64,000 nucleotides of DNA from Paraburkholderia aspalathi (lineage in GTDB: Bacteria > Pseudomonadota > Gammaproteobacteria > Burkholderiales > Burkholderiaceae). The notes under the pieces are model-generated. The model was given only the letters and a program-made list of their open reading frames with translations. It did no database searches and had not been told where the DNA came from. The translations under genes were made by a program, and so were the position numbers. Location: NCBI RefSeq assembly GCF_900116445.1, contig NZ_FPBH01000001.1, positions 248,001-312,000 of the forward strand. The letters are read 5' to 3'. This document shows, piece by piece, positions 35,340 through 43,948 of the stretch (its first letter is position 1; each line of letters starts with the position of its first letter).

Positions 35340-36821
35340 TCATTGGCTTTGCGCCCACCGTCGCGTGTAGTTGCGCATCGACGCGACCAGCTCGAGCACA
35401 CGTGCGTAGAACCGAGGTTCGGTGCGTGCGCTCCATGCGAGCGAGACGGCTGTCATACCGAGCCACACCACGATGCTTGGCCATGTGAGTGGAGCGAAGA
35501 CGAGTGTGCCGACATACGCTGCTGTGACGATCAGCGCCGGCACGGCCAGCATGCGTGTTGGCCGCGCATCCAGACGCGCGGCATGGAGCAACAGCACGCC
35601 GTCGAGCAGGTTGCGCGCGCTCCACGCGAGCGCTGCGCCCAGCACGCCAAAGTGTTGCAGCATCCACCACAGCAAGGCAAGGAACGGCAACATTTCATAA
35701 GCCTGCAAACGCGCGACGATGCCTGGCCTGCCCGTTGCCTGCAGGTGGCAGGCAGCGATCCATGCGAGGGAGTTGATCCAGATGCCAACCAGAATCGTCT
35801 CACCAACCGACGCGGCACGTGAGGCGAATTCCTGGCCCACCCACAGTGAGAGAAAGGGATGCATAAGGAATATGCCGAACACCATCATCGGCGTGAGTGC
35901 GGCGGCGAGGCCGCGTATCACGCTGGAGGAGAGCGCCACGCCGCTCGCGGCGTCGAGTGCCGAGAGGCGCGGAAATAGCGTCCGGGCGATGACGGATGGA
36001 AAAAGTCGCGCGCGCGCGGCGAGATTGAAGGGCACCTGATAGTAGGTGACTGCCTGCGGCCCGAGCGCGTGGCCGATCATGAGGCGGTCGGCGGTCTCCA
36101 GCAGCGGCTGCGCCAGGCTCGTCACGCTGATCCACGCGCCGTAGGAAAACAGTTGGCCGACCAGTTCGCGGCGTGGGCCGCTGGCGAGGCGCAACGGAAA
36201 GACGCGCCAGACCGCGAATGCCGTCACCGTCAGCGCCGCTACCCCGGCCACTAGCGTGCCGAACACCAGAAAGCGCAGATTCGGCCCGAAGACGAGCGCC
36301 GCCCCGAGCGGCACAAGCTGATACATCAGCGTGACCGGGAGTGTTACCGCGTTGAGCGTGCCAAAGCGCTCGCGCCCCACGAGTGCGCCGTTGAACACGG
36401 AAATGAGATTCGAGAGCGGCACGAGACAGGCTACGTAGGGCAATGCGGGCAACAACTCGACGCGCAGGGCCTCCCCCATGTCGAAGTACGCGAGCAGCGC
36501 GTGCATGAGCGCATACAGTGCTACGCCGCCCACGAGACCCAGTGCTGCGTTGAGGATCATCGCTGTCCACAGGACTGCTTCGCGCTCGCGCTGTGGCGCA
36601 TCGCCGAGTTGCGCGATGCGGTTGGACGTCGCCGAAGACAGCCCCAGATCGAGAAAGCCGAAATAACCCTGCACCATCCAGACGATGGCGAGTACCCCGT
36701 AGCGCGCCGCACCGATGTGGTGGAGATAAATCGGCGTCGTCACGAGCGCAACGAACATAGGCAGGATCCCGCCCACGAAGTTGAGCGTGGCGCTGCGTGT
36801 GAGACTGGGTTTTGCGGTCAT
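35340..36821 (-). CDS. wzx: Wzx-type flippase (polysaccharide biosynthesis/MOP family)
   Basis: 493 aa with about 12-14 membrane helices. N-terminal RSATLNFVGGILPMFVALVT, YGVLAIVWMVQGYFGFLDLG (the conserved D-G region) and SSATSNRIAQLG are characteristic of Wzx/RfbX proteins. It moves the lipid-linked repeat unit across the inner membrane for Wzy. First gene of a minus-strand unit with the acyltransferase. Confidence 0.88.
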   Translation of the reverse strand: MTAKPSLTRSATLNFVGGILPMFVALVTTPIYLHHIGAARYGVLAIVWMVQGYFGFLDLGLSSATSNRIAQLGDAPQREREAVLWTAMILNAALGLVGGVALYALMHALLAYFDMGEALRVELLPALPYVACLVPLSNLISVFNGALVGRERFGTLNAVTLPVTLMYQLVPLGAALVFGPNLRFLVFGTLVAGVAALTVTAFAVWRVFPLRLASGPRRELVGQLFSYGAWISVTSLAQPLLETADRLMIGHALGPQAVTYYQVPFNLAARARLFPSVIARTLFPRLSALDAASGVALSSSVIRGLAAALTPMMVFGIFLMHPFLSLWVGQEFASRAASVGETILVGIWINSLAWIAACHLQATGRPGIVARLQAYEMLPFLALLWWMLQHFGVLGAALAWSARNLLDGVLLLHAARLDARPTRMLAVPALIVTAAYVGTLVFAPLTWPSIVVWLGMTAVSLAWSARTEPRFYARVLELVASMRNYTRRWAQSQ

Positions 36822-36922
36822 GGGGTACTCCAGTGCGCGACTTGCACATTCTGACCGAGGCAGGCGAGAGCGTTTGTGTGTCCGCGTACGGAGAGACGGG
36901 GTTTAAAGGTTAAATCTATCGA

Positions 36923-36983
36923 GGCATGTTTTGCGTGCGGTAGCCAGCAGTGCTGCGTCTGCTACACCAATAGCATGCCCTCT
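36923..36983 (+). repeat. ~60-bp EPS upstream element, copy C
   Basis: TTTTGCGTGCGGTAGCCAGC-AGTGCTGCGTCTGC, then ACACCAATAGCATGCCCTCT, 110 bp before the first JmjC/cupin-like gene. Close match to copy A over about 55 bp. The remaining part of 36822-37092 shows no gene. Confidence 0.6.
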
Positions 36984-37092
36984 CATATGCTGGCTGGAAT
37001 GGCTTGCGGCTAGTCAAGTGCTGACGAGAGAGGCCTTGGACATCGGGTTCTGCCGCGCTTGCGACGTTGTCTAACCCTTTGGATTTACAACA

Positions 37093-37983
37093 ATGATCCC
37101 TTCTGCCGACGCTCTGCTGACCGTTGATCAAGCCGTCTACAAGACCGCATTCAACAATACACCGTTCAGTTTCAAGCACTGTCTGCATCAGCTGTCGATG
37201 TTCCAGCCGGTGGCACTAGCGGAGTTGGCGAAGAAGTATGGTGGGAAACCTGCGGATTATTACGTTTCCAATTCGGCTTCCACGCCAGGGACCCGATTCT
37301 TCGATGTCAAATCAAAAACGTCGAAGCCGGATGAGGCGCTTGCTCAGCTTGCCACGGGGCCGACGCGCGTGCTTTTGAAGCGGCCCGAGAATTATGACGC
37401 CGGCTTTCGAGAACTATTGGACAAGCTGTTCGAAAAAGTGATCGAACTACGCGGCGGTCTCAATGGTGAAAAGGTCGTGCGGCTCGAATCGGCCATCTTC
37501 GTCAGCTCCGCCTCCTCGACCACGCCGTTCCATTTCGATCCGGAAATCAATCACTTCTTCCAGATCGAGGGCGACAAGCACTACCATGTCTATCGTCCCA
37601 GTGCCGTTCGGGAAGACGAACTCGAGGATTTCTACGTGCAGGGCATAGTCGAGATCGGCCAGGTGGATCTGGCCACGCGAGACAAGAGCCTCGAACATGT
37701 CTTCGACCTTGTGCCCGGTAGTGGTTTTCACCAGCCGCAGGACGCGCCCCATTGGGTTCAAACCGGCGCGGAACGCAGCGTTTCCTATGCGTTCGTCTAT
37801 GAGACCGACGCGAGCCGGGCCCGTGGCCGCATCCTGGCCGCCAATCACATCCTGCGCAAACTCGGAGTAAATCCTCAGCCGCCCGGTGCGAACGCCGGGA
37901 CCGACAATGCGAAATCATCGGTGATGAGGGTTGTTGTTCCCGTCCGCAGGCGTATCGTTCGCAATCTGAATCGGGGCCGTTGA
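37093..37983 (+). CDS. JmjC/cupin-like Fe(II)/2OG-type protein 1
   Basis: 296 aa. The core is a double-stranded beta-helix of the cupin_8/JmjC type: H147-x-D149 in TPFHFDPEINHFFQIEGDKH and a distal His, either H213 (SGFHQPQD) or H220 (DAPHWV), which would complete the iron site. The N-terminal ~140 residues are helical (FSFKHCLHQLSMFQPVALAEL). A basic tail ends it (RRRIVRNLNRGR). Such enzymes are usually hydroxylases, but the target here is unknown; it could modify a sugar, a protein or the assembly-line product. Related to the next gene, sharing RILAANHILRKLGVNPQPPG-like text. Confidence 0.75.
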   Translation: MIPSADALLTVDQAVYKTAFNNTPFSFKHCLHQLSMFQPVALAELAKKYGGKPADYYVSNSASTPGTRFFDVKSKTSKPDEALAQLATGPTRVLLKRPENYDAGFRELLDKLFEKVIELRGGLNGEKVVRLESAIFVSSASSTTPFHFDPEINHFFQIEGDKHYHVYRPSAVREDELEDFYVQGIVEIGQVDLATRDKSLEHVFDLVPGSGFHQPQDAPHWVQTGAERSVSYAFVYETDASRARGRILAANHILRKLGVNPQPPGANAGTDNAKSSVMRVVVPVRRRIVRNLNRGR

Positions 37984-38194
37984 TCTGGCATTGCAGTCGT
38001 CATTTTCTCGTCTGATTCGATGGACTGAACCAACCAGAAGGTGCGCTAGCGCACCGAACCCCTGAAAGCTGGGTTTGATCGGCTTGGCCTCCGGTGTACG
38101 ATTTCTGCAGATTCCACGCAATTGGGTGGCGTTCGGCTTTGGCACTAACGGATCTCGTTTTCCCAACGGTTATCAGACTATAAGGAGCGATCGC

Positions 38195-39109
38195 ATGGAC
38201 ATCTCCACGGATTCCGCGGTCCCCGAAGTGACATTGCCAGACAAGTGGATCGACGCAGATTCTTCAGTGTTTCGAGAGCGTTTCGACCGGAAGAGCTTCG
38301 AGGTTTCCCACCGCCTGGCATCTCATCCACGCTTTGAAGTCCCTCAATTGATAGATTTGGCGGAGCGAACCCTGAGAACGCGCCCATCTGATCTCTACTA
38401 CGACATGGGTGACGTCGCACCTGGTCAAAAATGGAGAGATACGAATCGTGCGTTCTCACCGCTGAATGCACTAAGGCAGCTGGAAGATTCAAACGCCTGG
38501 TTCATCCTCAGAGACGCGCAAAGAGATCCTGCCTACACCGAGCTGTACAGGCATGCGATTGCAGAGGTCAAGGATATGGTTGGCGGCGGCATCGAATCCA
38601 AGATCAGAAATGAGGAGATCATCATTTTCATCACGTCACCGAAGCGGGTGACGGCATATCACATAGATCGCGAATGCAATTTTATTCTTCAAATCCATGG
38701 GGGAAAGGATTTGTACGTCTTTGACCGGGAAGATCGGCAGGTTCTTCCAGAGGTGGAAATTGAGCGGTTCTGGACGAACGACAACAACGCGGCAAACTAT
38801 AGACCCGAACTGCAGGACCGAGCGCGGCTGTACAGATTGGTCCCGGGAAATGGCGTTCACGTTCCTGTCAACTGCCCCCACTGGTTGAAGAACGATGACA
38901 ATATCTCGGTGACTTTGAGCGTAAACTTCCAGTTTATTGACTCTGTGCGAAGGGATATCTATCGCGCCAACTATTACCTCAGGAAGCTTGGAATCAATCC
39001 CAGTCCGCCTGGACGAAGCGCGGTGCGGGATCGAGCCAAGGCCATGGCGTTTTCGACGGCGCATGCCGCCGGGCGAGCTATCAAGTCGGCTTTGCAAAGA
39101 GGCGGTTAG
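38195..39109 (+). CDS. JmjC/cupin-like Fe(II)/2OG-type protein 2
   Basis: 304 aa from ATG 38195 (AAGGAG at 38182-38187). Same plan as the previous protein: helical N-terminus, then H156-x-D158 in TAYHIDRECNFILQIHGGKD and distal H222 (GNGVHVPV) or H229 (NCPHWLKN). The shared tail IYRANYYLRKLGINPSPPG shows they are paralogues, although overall identity looks low. Two copies in series 211 bp apart suggest related but distinct substrates. A terminator follows at 39176. Confidence 0.75.
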   Translation: MDISTDSAVPEVTLPDKWIDADSSVFRERFDRKSFEVSHRLASHPRFEVPQLIDLAERTLRTRPSDLYYDMGDVAPGQKWRDTNRAFSPLNALRQLEDSNAWFILRDAQRDPAYTELYRHAIAEVKDMVGGGIESKIRNEEIIIFITSPKRVTAYHIDRECNFILQIHGGKDLYVFDREDRQVLPEVEIERFWTNDNNAANYRPELQDRARLYRLVPGNGVHVPVNCPHWLKNDDNISVTLSVNFQFIDSVRRDIYRANYYLRKLGINPSPPGRSAVRDRAKAMAFSTAHAAGRAIKSALQRGG

Positions 39110-39175
39110 TCTCAAGCCGGTCGCTTAACCAATTGAAAATTGGCGTCGTCGCGTCGGCCCTGCAGGCTGATTCCC

Positions 39176-39206
39176 AAGGCCCTCGTGGAGACGAGGGCCT
39201 TTTCTT
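39176..39206 (+). terminator. Rho-independent terminator after the JmjC-like pair
   Basis: AAGGCCCTCGT (39176-39186), loop GGAG, ACGAGGGCCTT (39191-39201), then TTCTTTG. A strong stem with a T-rich tail. Confidence 0.85.
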
Positions 39207-39371
39207 TGAGGGCGTTCATCGGTAAGCGCTGACCAGACAAGGTATCGGCATCAGTTCCGGCGATCAACTTGCCACGAGACTGCGGAAGGCCGGCGTATCG
39301 GCTGGAGCTGTCCGGTCAAGTTTTGGGCAAGCGCATGATTGCCCCTGGAAACCGGTAGCGCGCGGGCTTAC

Positions 39372-39457
39372 CCGGTATGCGCGTGTTTGCGTGCGCTTGC
39401 GTGCGCTTGCGTGCGTTAGGCAGCAGTGCCGTGTTTGATACACCGATACCCTACCTG
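39372..39457 (+). repeat. ~60-bp EPS upstream element, copy D, with triplicated TTGCGTGCG unit
   Basis: GGTATGCGCGTG, then TTGCGTGCGC repeated (three TTGCGTGCG units at 39387-39415), then TTAGGCAGCAGTGCCGTG and ACACCGATACCCTACCT. It is the most diverged copy and lies directly upstream of the truncated GT2. Confidence 0.5.
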
Positions 39458-39466
39458 TCAGAGAAA

Positions 39467-39621
39467 ACTGCGTTGTCCTGCGTAACGTCGCCAGCGACAT
39501 CGTGCGCAGTATCGCGCCGGCGCTTTGAGGCGATCGTCTGGACCGTTTGAGCGGCAATCTGATTGGCTTCTGGGACTTTGTGCGAAGAATATTCACGCGT
39601 GAGCGTGCGGGAAAGTTATGA
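39467..39621 (+). pseudogene. 3' remnant of a GT2 glycosyltransferase gene
   Basis: Translation gives LRNVASDIVRSIAPAL, an in-frame TGA, then GDRLDRLSGNLIGFWDFVRR and TRERAGKL-stop. This matches the end of the intact GT2 at 30624-31544 (LRNVASNIVRSIAPEP, SGNLIGLWDFVRG, TPERAAKL). The rest of that gene is absent. Its stop (TGA 39619-39621) overlaps the ATG of the following GT4, so GT2 and GT4 were once a coupled pair. Confidence 0.85.
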
Positions 39622-40724
39622 AAACGATCGCATCGAAGACGATAGCGTTCAACGGCAAGTTCTTCGGGGCAGCGCCGACGGGCGTGCACAGGGTTGCCGA
39701 GCAACTCGTCGCCGCAACTGATGCCTTGATTGCCGGGCAAGCCGGTAACGACGTTGATTATGCCGTCGTAGTCAGAGACAGCGTCGAGGTCCCGCCTTAC
39801 CGCAATATTTCGTGCGTTCGCGAGAATCCCTGGGTTCGCAGGATACACAGAATCGCGTGGGAACAATGCTATTTTCCCTTGGCTCGCAGAAAGGACTTTA
39901 TTCTCAACCTCTGCAATCTCGGCCCGCTGTTGCATCGCGATTCGGCGACGATGATCCACGACGCCCAAGTGTATTCTGCACCCGAATCCTATTCCCTGGG
40001 TTTTCGCTTGTGGTACAAGTTTCTCTTCTTTTTCATTGGCAAGCGGCACAAGATCATCTTTACCGTTTCGGAATTCTCCAAAAGAGAACTCGTACGCTAT
40101 GGCGTTGCCAGTGCCGACAAGATCGTCGTCGTCTACAACGGTTGCGATCATGTTCTGCAGGTTCAACCCGACGAAGGGCAGCTTGCGGCATTGAGCCTCA
40201 AACCGCGGCGCTATGTGCTCGCGCTCGCGAACACCCAGAAGCACAAGAACATCGGCGTCCTGTTCAAGGCGTTCGCCGGTGCGGAACTGAATGGCGTCGA
40301 GCTCGTGCTATTCGGTGGCGCCACGCAAGCCGATTTCGAAAATCTCGGGCATGTCGTGCCTCCCAATGTGCGATTCGCAGGCCGGATTACCGATCCGGAG
40401 CTCGTGGGGCTGATGGCCAATGCCGGCGCGCTTGCCTTTCCTTCGCTAACGGAAGGGTTTGGTTTGCCGCCATTGGAGGCGATGGCACTGGGCTGTCCGG
40501 TGATAGCCGCGCCGTTTGGCGCGCTTCCGGAGGTTTGCGGCGAGGCCGCGCTCTATGCGGACCCTTTCAGTCCGGACGCGTGGCGTCTGAATATTCTAAC
40601 GGCGCTCGACGACGAGGCAACGCGGCAATCGCTGATATCCGCCGGACGTCGGCAGGCTGGCGGCTTCACCTGGAAACGGGCGGCGCGCAACCTGTTCGAG
40701 ACTGTGAAAGCTGTGACCCGCTAA
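39618..40724 (+). CDS. GT4-family glycosyltransferase, paralogue of 26602
   Basis: 368 aa. Same build as the protein at 26602: FNGKFFGAAPTGVHRVAEQL, DFILNLCNLGPLL, then MIHDAQVYSAPESYS, TVSEFSKREL, ALANTQKHKNIGVLFKAF and SLTEGFGLPPLEAMALGCPVI. It would add one sugar to the repeat unit. The start overlaps the stop of the decayed GT2, which probably once provided translational coupling. The next GT begins 27 bp later. Confidence 0.9.
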   Translation: MKTIASKTIAFNGKFFGAAPTGVHRVAEQLVAATDALIAGQAGNDVDYAVVVRDSVEVPPYRNISCVRENPWVRRIHRIAWEQCYFPLARRKDFILNLCNLGPLLHRDSATMIHDAQVYSAPESYSLGFRLWYKFLFFFIGKRHKIIFTVSEFSKRELVRYGVASADKIVVVYNGCDHVLQVQPDEGQLAALSLKPRRYVLALANTQKHKNIGVLFKAFAGAELNGVELVLFGGATQADFENLGHVVPPNVRFAGRITDPELVGLMANAGALAFPSLTEGFGLPPLEAMALGCPVIAAPFGALPEVCGEAALYADPFSPDAWRLNILTALDDEATRQSLISAGRRQAGGFTWKRAARNLFETVKAVTR

Positions 40725-40751
40725 TCTGGAAAAAGATACAGGGGATACGCG

Positions 40752-41828
40752 ATGTCTGTTGATGTTGATTTCTCGCTGGCACTCAATGATCGTACCGGGA
40801 AATTCTTTTTGGGAAACGATATTATTTCGTCGCTCGGCAGTCGAGTTGCCAGGGTCCGCTATGGGCGACTTCACGGATTTCCGCGCAGTGATTTCGTGCG
40901 CCGTGTCGCGGGTCGCCTGACTCACAACGAAACAATGGCGAGAGTATATTGGTCATGGCTGATTTCGCTTTTCCCGGTCATCCGCGACCCTCGTCCTACG
41001 CTGCATCTCGACCCAGTCAGCGTTGTGCGTCATCGGTTAGAGGCACGCGATATTGTGCTCTGCCATGATGTCGGTCCGATCACGCATCCCCAATACTTCG
41101 CACCGGGCGTGGATGAGTTGTATCTCCGGGCCTATGATCAGATCCAGCGAATCAAGCCCCACATGGTATTTGTCAGCAAGACGTCTCAGCGGGAATTTCA
41201 CAGGCTGTACGGTAACGAATATGCCTCCTCCAATGTCATCTACATTCCGACGCGATTGGGCGCGAAGGAAGGTGAGGGGTGTCCGGTGGATGGCATTTCG
41301 CGCCCTTTCCTCCTGACGGTGGGGAGTATCGGTGACCGTAAGAATCAAGCCTGTTGTATCGAGGCATTCGCGGCAAGCGGGCTTGCGGAGAAAGGGTGGC
41401 AGTATGTCATTGTCGGTGGGGGCGAGCCTGGCGCCAGTACCGCTGTCGAACTCGCGAAGCAGACTCCGGGTGTCGTGTTGCCGGGTTACACGAGTGACGA
41501 TGAGCTTCGTTGGCTCTACCGTAACGCATCCGGGTTCGTGCTCATGAGTCTTTTGGAAGGGTTCGGGATGCCAGTTATCGAGGCGATAGAGCACGACTTG
41601 CCGTGCCTCGTATCCAGTTCCAGCATATTGACGGAAATCGGGGGCAAAGCCATGCTGGACGCCGATCCGCTTGATCGGAAATCCATCGTGACTGGTATGA
41701 GGTCGCTAGCCGTAATGTCGGGCGAGGAGCGAAGCCGCCGAATTTCCCAGGCCCACACGCATCTCCGTAAATTTGCCCGTGAACCCATCCTGGCCAGCTG
41801 GAGAGAACTGATTGACAGGACTGGCTGA
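40752..41828 (+). CDS. GT4-family glycosyltransferase
   Basis: 358 aa. GT-B type with ARDIVLCHDVGPITHPQYF, MVFVSKTSQREFHRLYG, FLLTVGSIGDRKNQACCIEA, YVIVGGGEPGAS and the E-x7-E stretch SLLEGFGMPVIEAIEHDLPCL. Related to the GT4 at 39618 but clearly distinct. Part of the same EPS unit. Confidence 0.88.
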   Translation: MSVDVDFSLALNDRTGKFFLGNDIISSLGSRVARVRYGRLHGFPRSDFVRRVAGRLTHNETMARVYWSWLISLFPVIRDPRPTLHLDPVSVVRHRLEARDIVLCHDVGPITHPQYFAPGVDELYLRAYDQIQRIKPHMVFVSKTSQREFHRLYGNEYASSNVIYIPTRLGAKEGEGCPVDGISRPFLLTVGSIGDRKNQACCIEAFAASGLAEKGWQYVIVGGGEPGASTAVELAKQTPGVVLPGYTSDDELRWLYRNASGFVLMSLLEGFGMPVIEAIEHDLPCLVSSSSILTEIGGKAMLDADPLDRKSIVTGMRSLAVMSGEERSRRISQAHTHLRKFAREPILASWRELIDRTG

Positions 41829-41997
41829 GTCACTCGCTCGTGCTGGCCACGGCGCGTGGCGTGTGTGAGCCTGAAACCGGTCCGGGCGGCAGGCGCAGTT
41901 CAGAACGCCATTGTCCGACACAGAGTGAACGTCGAAAGATTGCGTCGCAATGTGCGAGATTACAGGACAGGTGGGGCTGCGACGCGCGGAACCTGGA

Positions 41998-42469
41998 CAG
42001 TTCGCAATGCCGCCATGCTTCGAGCGCTCGCTCGATAAGTTCGACAATCGGCAATCGGCCAGGGAGATGGCCAATATCGACGCCGGCCTCGATCTCTTTG
42101 ACAATGGCTTGCGCAAACTGGCCGCGGCGGATCGCCATGTCTACTTTCTCGACGATCGCGCCTTGTTCAGGAGCCTGTGGGGCGAACGTGACGGCCAAGG
42201 TCGTCCGCTTTACAAGACATTGCATCTGTCGCCTGGCTGCGCCGTCACCAATACATCCGGCGACGATCCGCACAACGCTGTCGTTGCCGGCGGTCACTGC
42301 GGCGTGGTCTGGAATACCCTTTGGGCACAGCACCTTCACTTCCCTGAATGCCGCATTCGGATTGCATCTCAAACCGATCACGGATGCCGAGGTCATCGGC
42401 TTTCTGCAACCCAGCTTCGCTGCAAGCGCGCGATCGGCCCTGGCAATGCCGGCATCCTTATCGAAGTAG
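41998..42469 (+). pseudogene. Frameshifted SGNH/GDSL-type hydrolase remnant
   Basis: One frame (from about 42007) reads FERSLDKFDNRQSAREMANI, ADRHVYFLDDRALFRSLWGE, SPGCAVTNTSGDDPHNAVVA and GGHCGVVWNTLWAQH. At about 42335 the sense passes to the next frame: LNAAFGLHLKPITDAEVIGF, LQPSFAASARSAL, ending at 42469. Together this looks like the C-terminal part of a GDSL-type esterase (late block with catalytic His in GGHCG). The 5' half and a real start are missing. 41829-41997 shows nothing further. Confidence 0.5.
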
Positions 42470-42638
42470 CGTGGCATGAGCGACGCCGAACATTCGCCAG
42501 GGCGGAGATCGGCAACACTCTACACCAGATGGATGACGTGGCTTGGCTTGTCGAATTACCTCCGCGACCGGATCCCTTGCATAAAAAAGATATTCGACAT
42601 GGGTGGCAATGTCGGCAATCTTTTTTTATCGCGGGAAA

Positions 42639-42814
42639 TCCCCCAGCTCTGCTGGGGGACTAACACGGTTTGACGTTTCCAGGAGTCGGCTTTTTCCCAT
42701 GTTTTGTACCGCTTCTCACCCGGGCCACCGTCGGTCGATATTGGAGCCTTTTACCGATGGCGAACAGGCCCCTCTGAGGCGCCAGCCATCGAAAGCCACC
42801 GGCTCTGCCGGTGG
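42639..42814. mobile_element. Two-hairpin element, IS200/PATE-like remnant
   Basis: TCCCCCAGC-TCT-GCTGGGGGA (42639-42659) and CCACCGGC-TCT-GCCGGTGG (42796-42814) are perfect hairpins with the same TCT loop, about 140 bp apart and with no gene between them. Subterminal hairpins of this size are typical of IS200/IS605-type ends and of palindrome-associated non-autonomous elements. Element type is inferred. Confidence 0.4.
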
Positions 42815-42896
42815 ATCGTTACTTTTGAGGACCGCGAACTGACACTTCGCACTCTCGAGCAAATCTTGGTGCGATGAGATCGTAAGTTATCCATCA

Positions 42897-43907
42897 GTGG
42901 GGGCATCGTTGCAAATCGCCATCGTCATTCCTTGCTACAACGCCTCTGCGTATGTCGACACTACGTTGCAAACTGTAACGTCACAGACGCATGACGAGGT
43001 TGAAATCCTGATCGTCGACGACGGCTCATCGGACGATACCGTCTCGAAGGCTCGGGAACACCTCAAGGGTTGCCGCCATCGGTGGACGATTCTCACGCAG
43101 CCCAACAAGGGGGTTAGTGCTGCCCGAAACCTGGGATGGCAATCGACGACAGCAGATTGGATTCAGTTTCTGGATGCCGACGATTTCCTGGCTCCTACAA
43201 AACTGCAGCTTCAGTCGATCGCCTGCCGGACTGCTGATCCGAGTGTCGCCTATGTGATGTCGCGATGGGAAGAGGTCGTCGTCGAACTCGATGCTGCGCG
43301 AAGGGTCCGCCTCGCCGAGTGCTCAGCGTTTTCTTCACAGCCAACCGAACTGGAAATTCTCGCCAAGGGACCTCTAATACATTTAGGTCAGAGCGTATTC
43401 AGAAGACGATGGATCGCGGATGTGGCCGGCTTCGACGAGAATCTCAAGGTAGATGAGGACCAGGACTTTCTACTAAAGCTCGCGAGAAAAGGCGCAAAGG
43501 TTTTGACGGTCGAGAGCGCAGACCCGCTCTTCGCGTGGAGGCAGCAACGACACCGCCGTCTTGGGCTCCGGGGAGCGCGCTACAACGCCATAGACCTCAC
43601 AGAACAATATATGGAGAACTTCTTCAGGATCACTGAGGGACACCGGCATTCTTTAGACATGCTTTCAGAGGACGATCAGGAAATGCTCAAGCAACGCCTC
43701 TCGTCATACATGCGGCTGTTGTATCGATACGATATCGGGGCGTTCCGGACCCACCTCGCACAACTCGACCAGATGTTCGGACGCTTCCTGCCCTTAAGTC
43801 CATCCTATCTCAAGGCATTGTCGCGTTTCGTTGGTTTCGAACGAGCAGAGGATGTCGCCTCAATATACCGGCGTGGCAAAGCCATGGCCGGAGTCGGCGT
43901 CGAATAG
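42897..43907 (+). CDS. GT2-family glycosyltransferase
   Basis: 336 aa from GTG 42897. N-terminal GT-A motifs IAIVIPCYNASAYVDTTLQT, VDDGSSDDT, NKGVSAARNLGW and LDADDF (metal-binding D-x-D). The C-terminal 150 residues are helical and not conserved. It stands after the decayed region and is the last plus-strand EPS-type gene before the minus-strand biosynthetic cluster. Confidence 0.9.
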   Translation: MGASLQIAIVIPCYNASAYVDTTLQTVTSQTHDEVEILIVDDGSSDDTVSKAREHLKGCRHRWTILTQPNKGVSAARNLGWQSTTADWIQFLDADDFLAPTKLQLQSIACRTADPSVAYVMSRWEEVVVELDAARRVRLAECSAFSSQPTELEILAKGPLIHLGQSVFRRRWIADVAGFDENLKVDEDQDFLLKLARKGAKVLTVESADPLFAWRQQRHRRLGLRGARYNAIDLTEQYMENFFRITEGHRHSLDMLSEDDQEMLKQRLSSYMRLLYRYDIGAFRTHLAQLDQMFGRFLPLSPSYLKALSRFVGFERAEDVASIYRRGKAMAGVGVE

Positions 43908-43948
43908 ATCAACTCTGGTCGACTAGACGCGCAAAAACGCGTTGTGAT

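Noticed and set aside
41830..42477. Minus-strand frame of 215 codons over the esterase remnant
   Set aside because: The conserved text (GGHCGVVWNTLWAQ etc.) is on the plus strand; the minus frame has no recognisable family.
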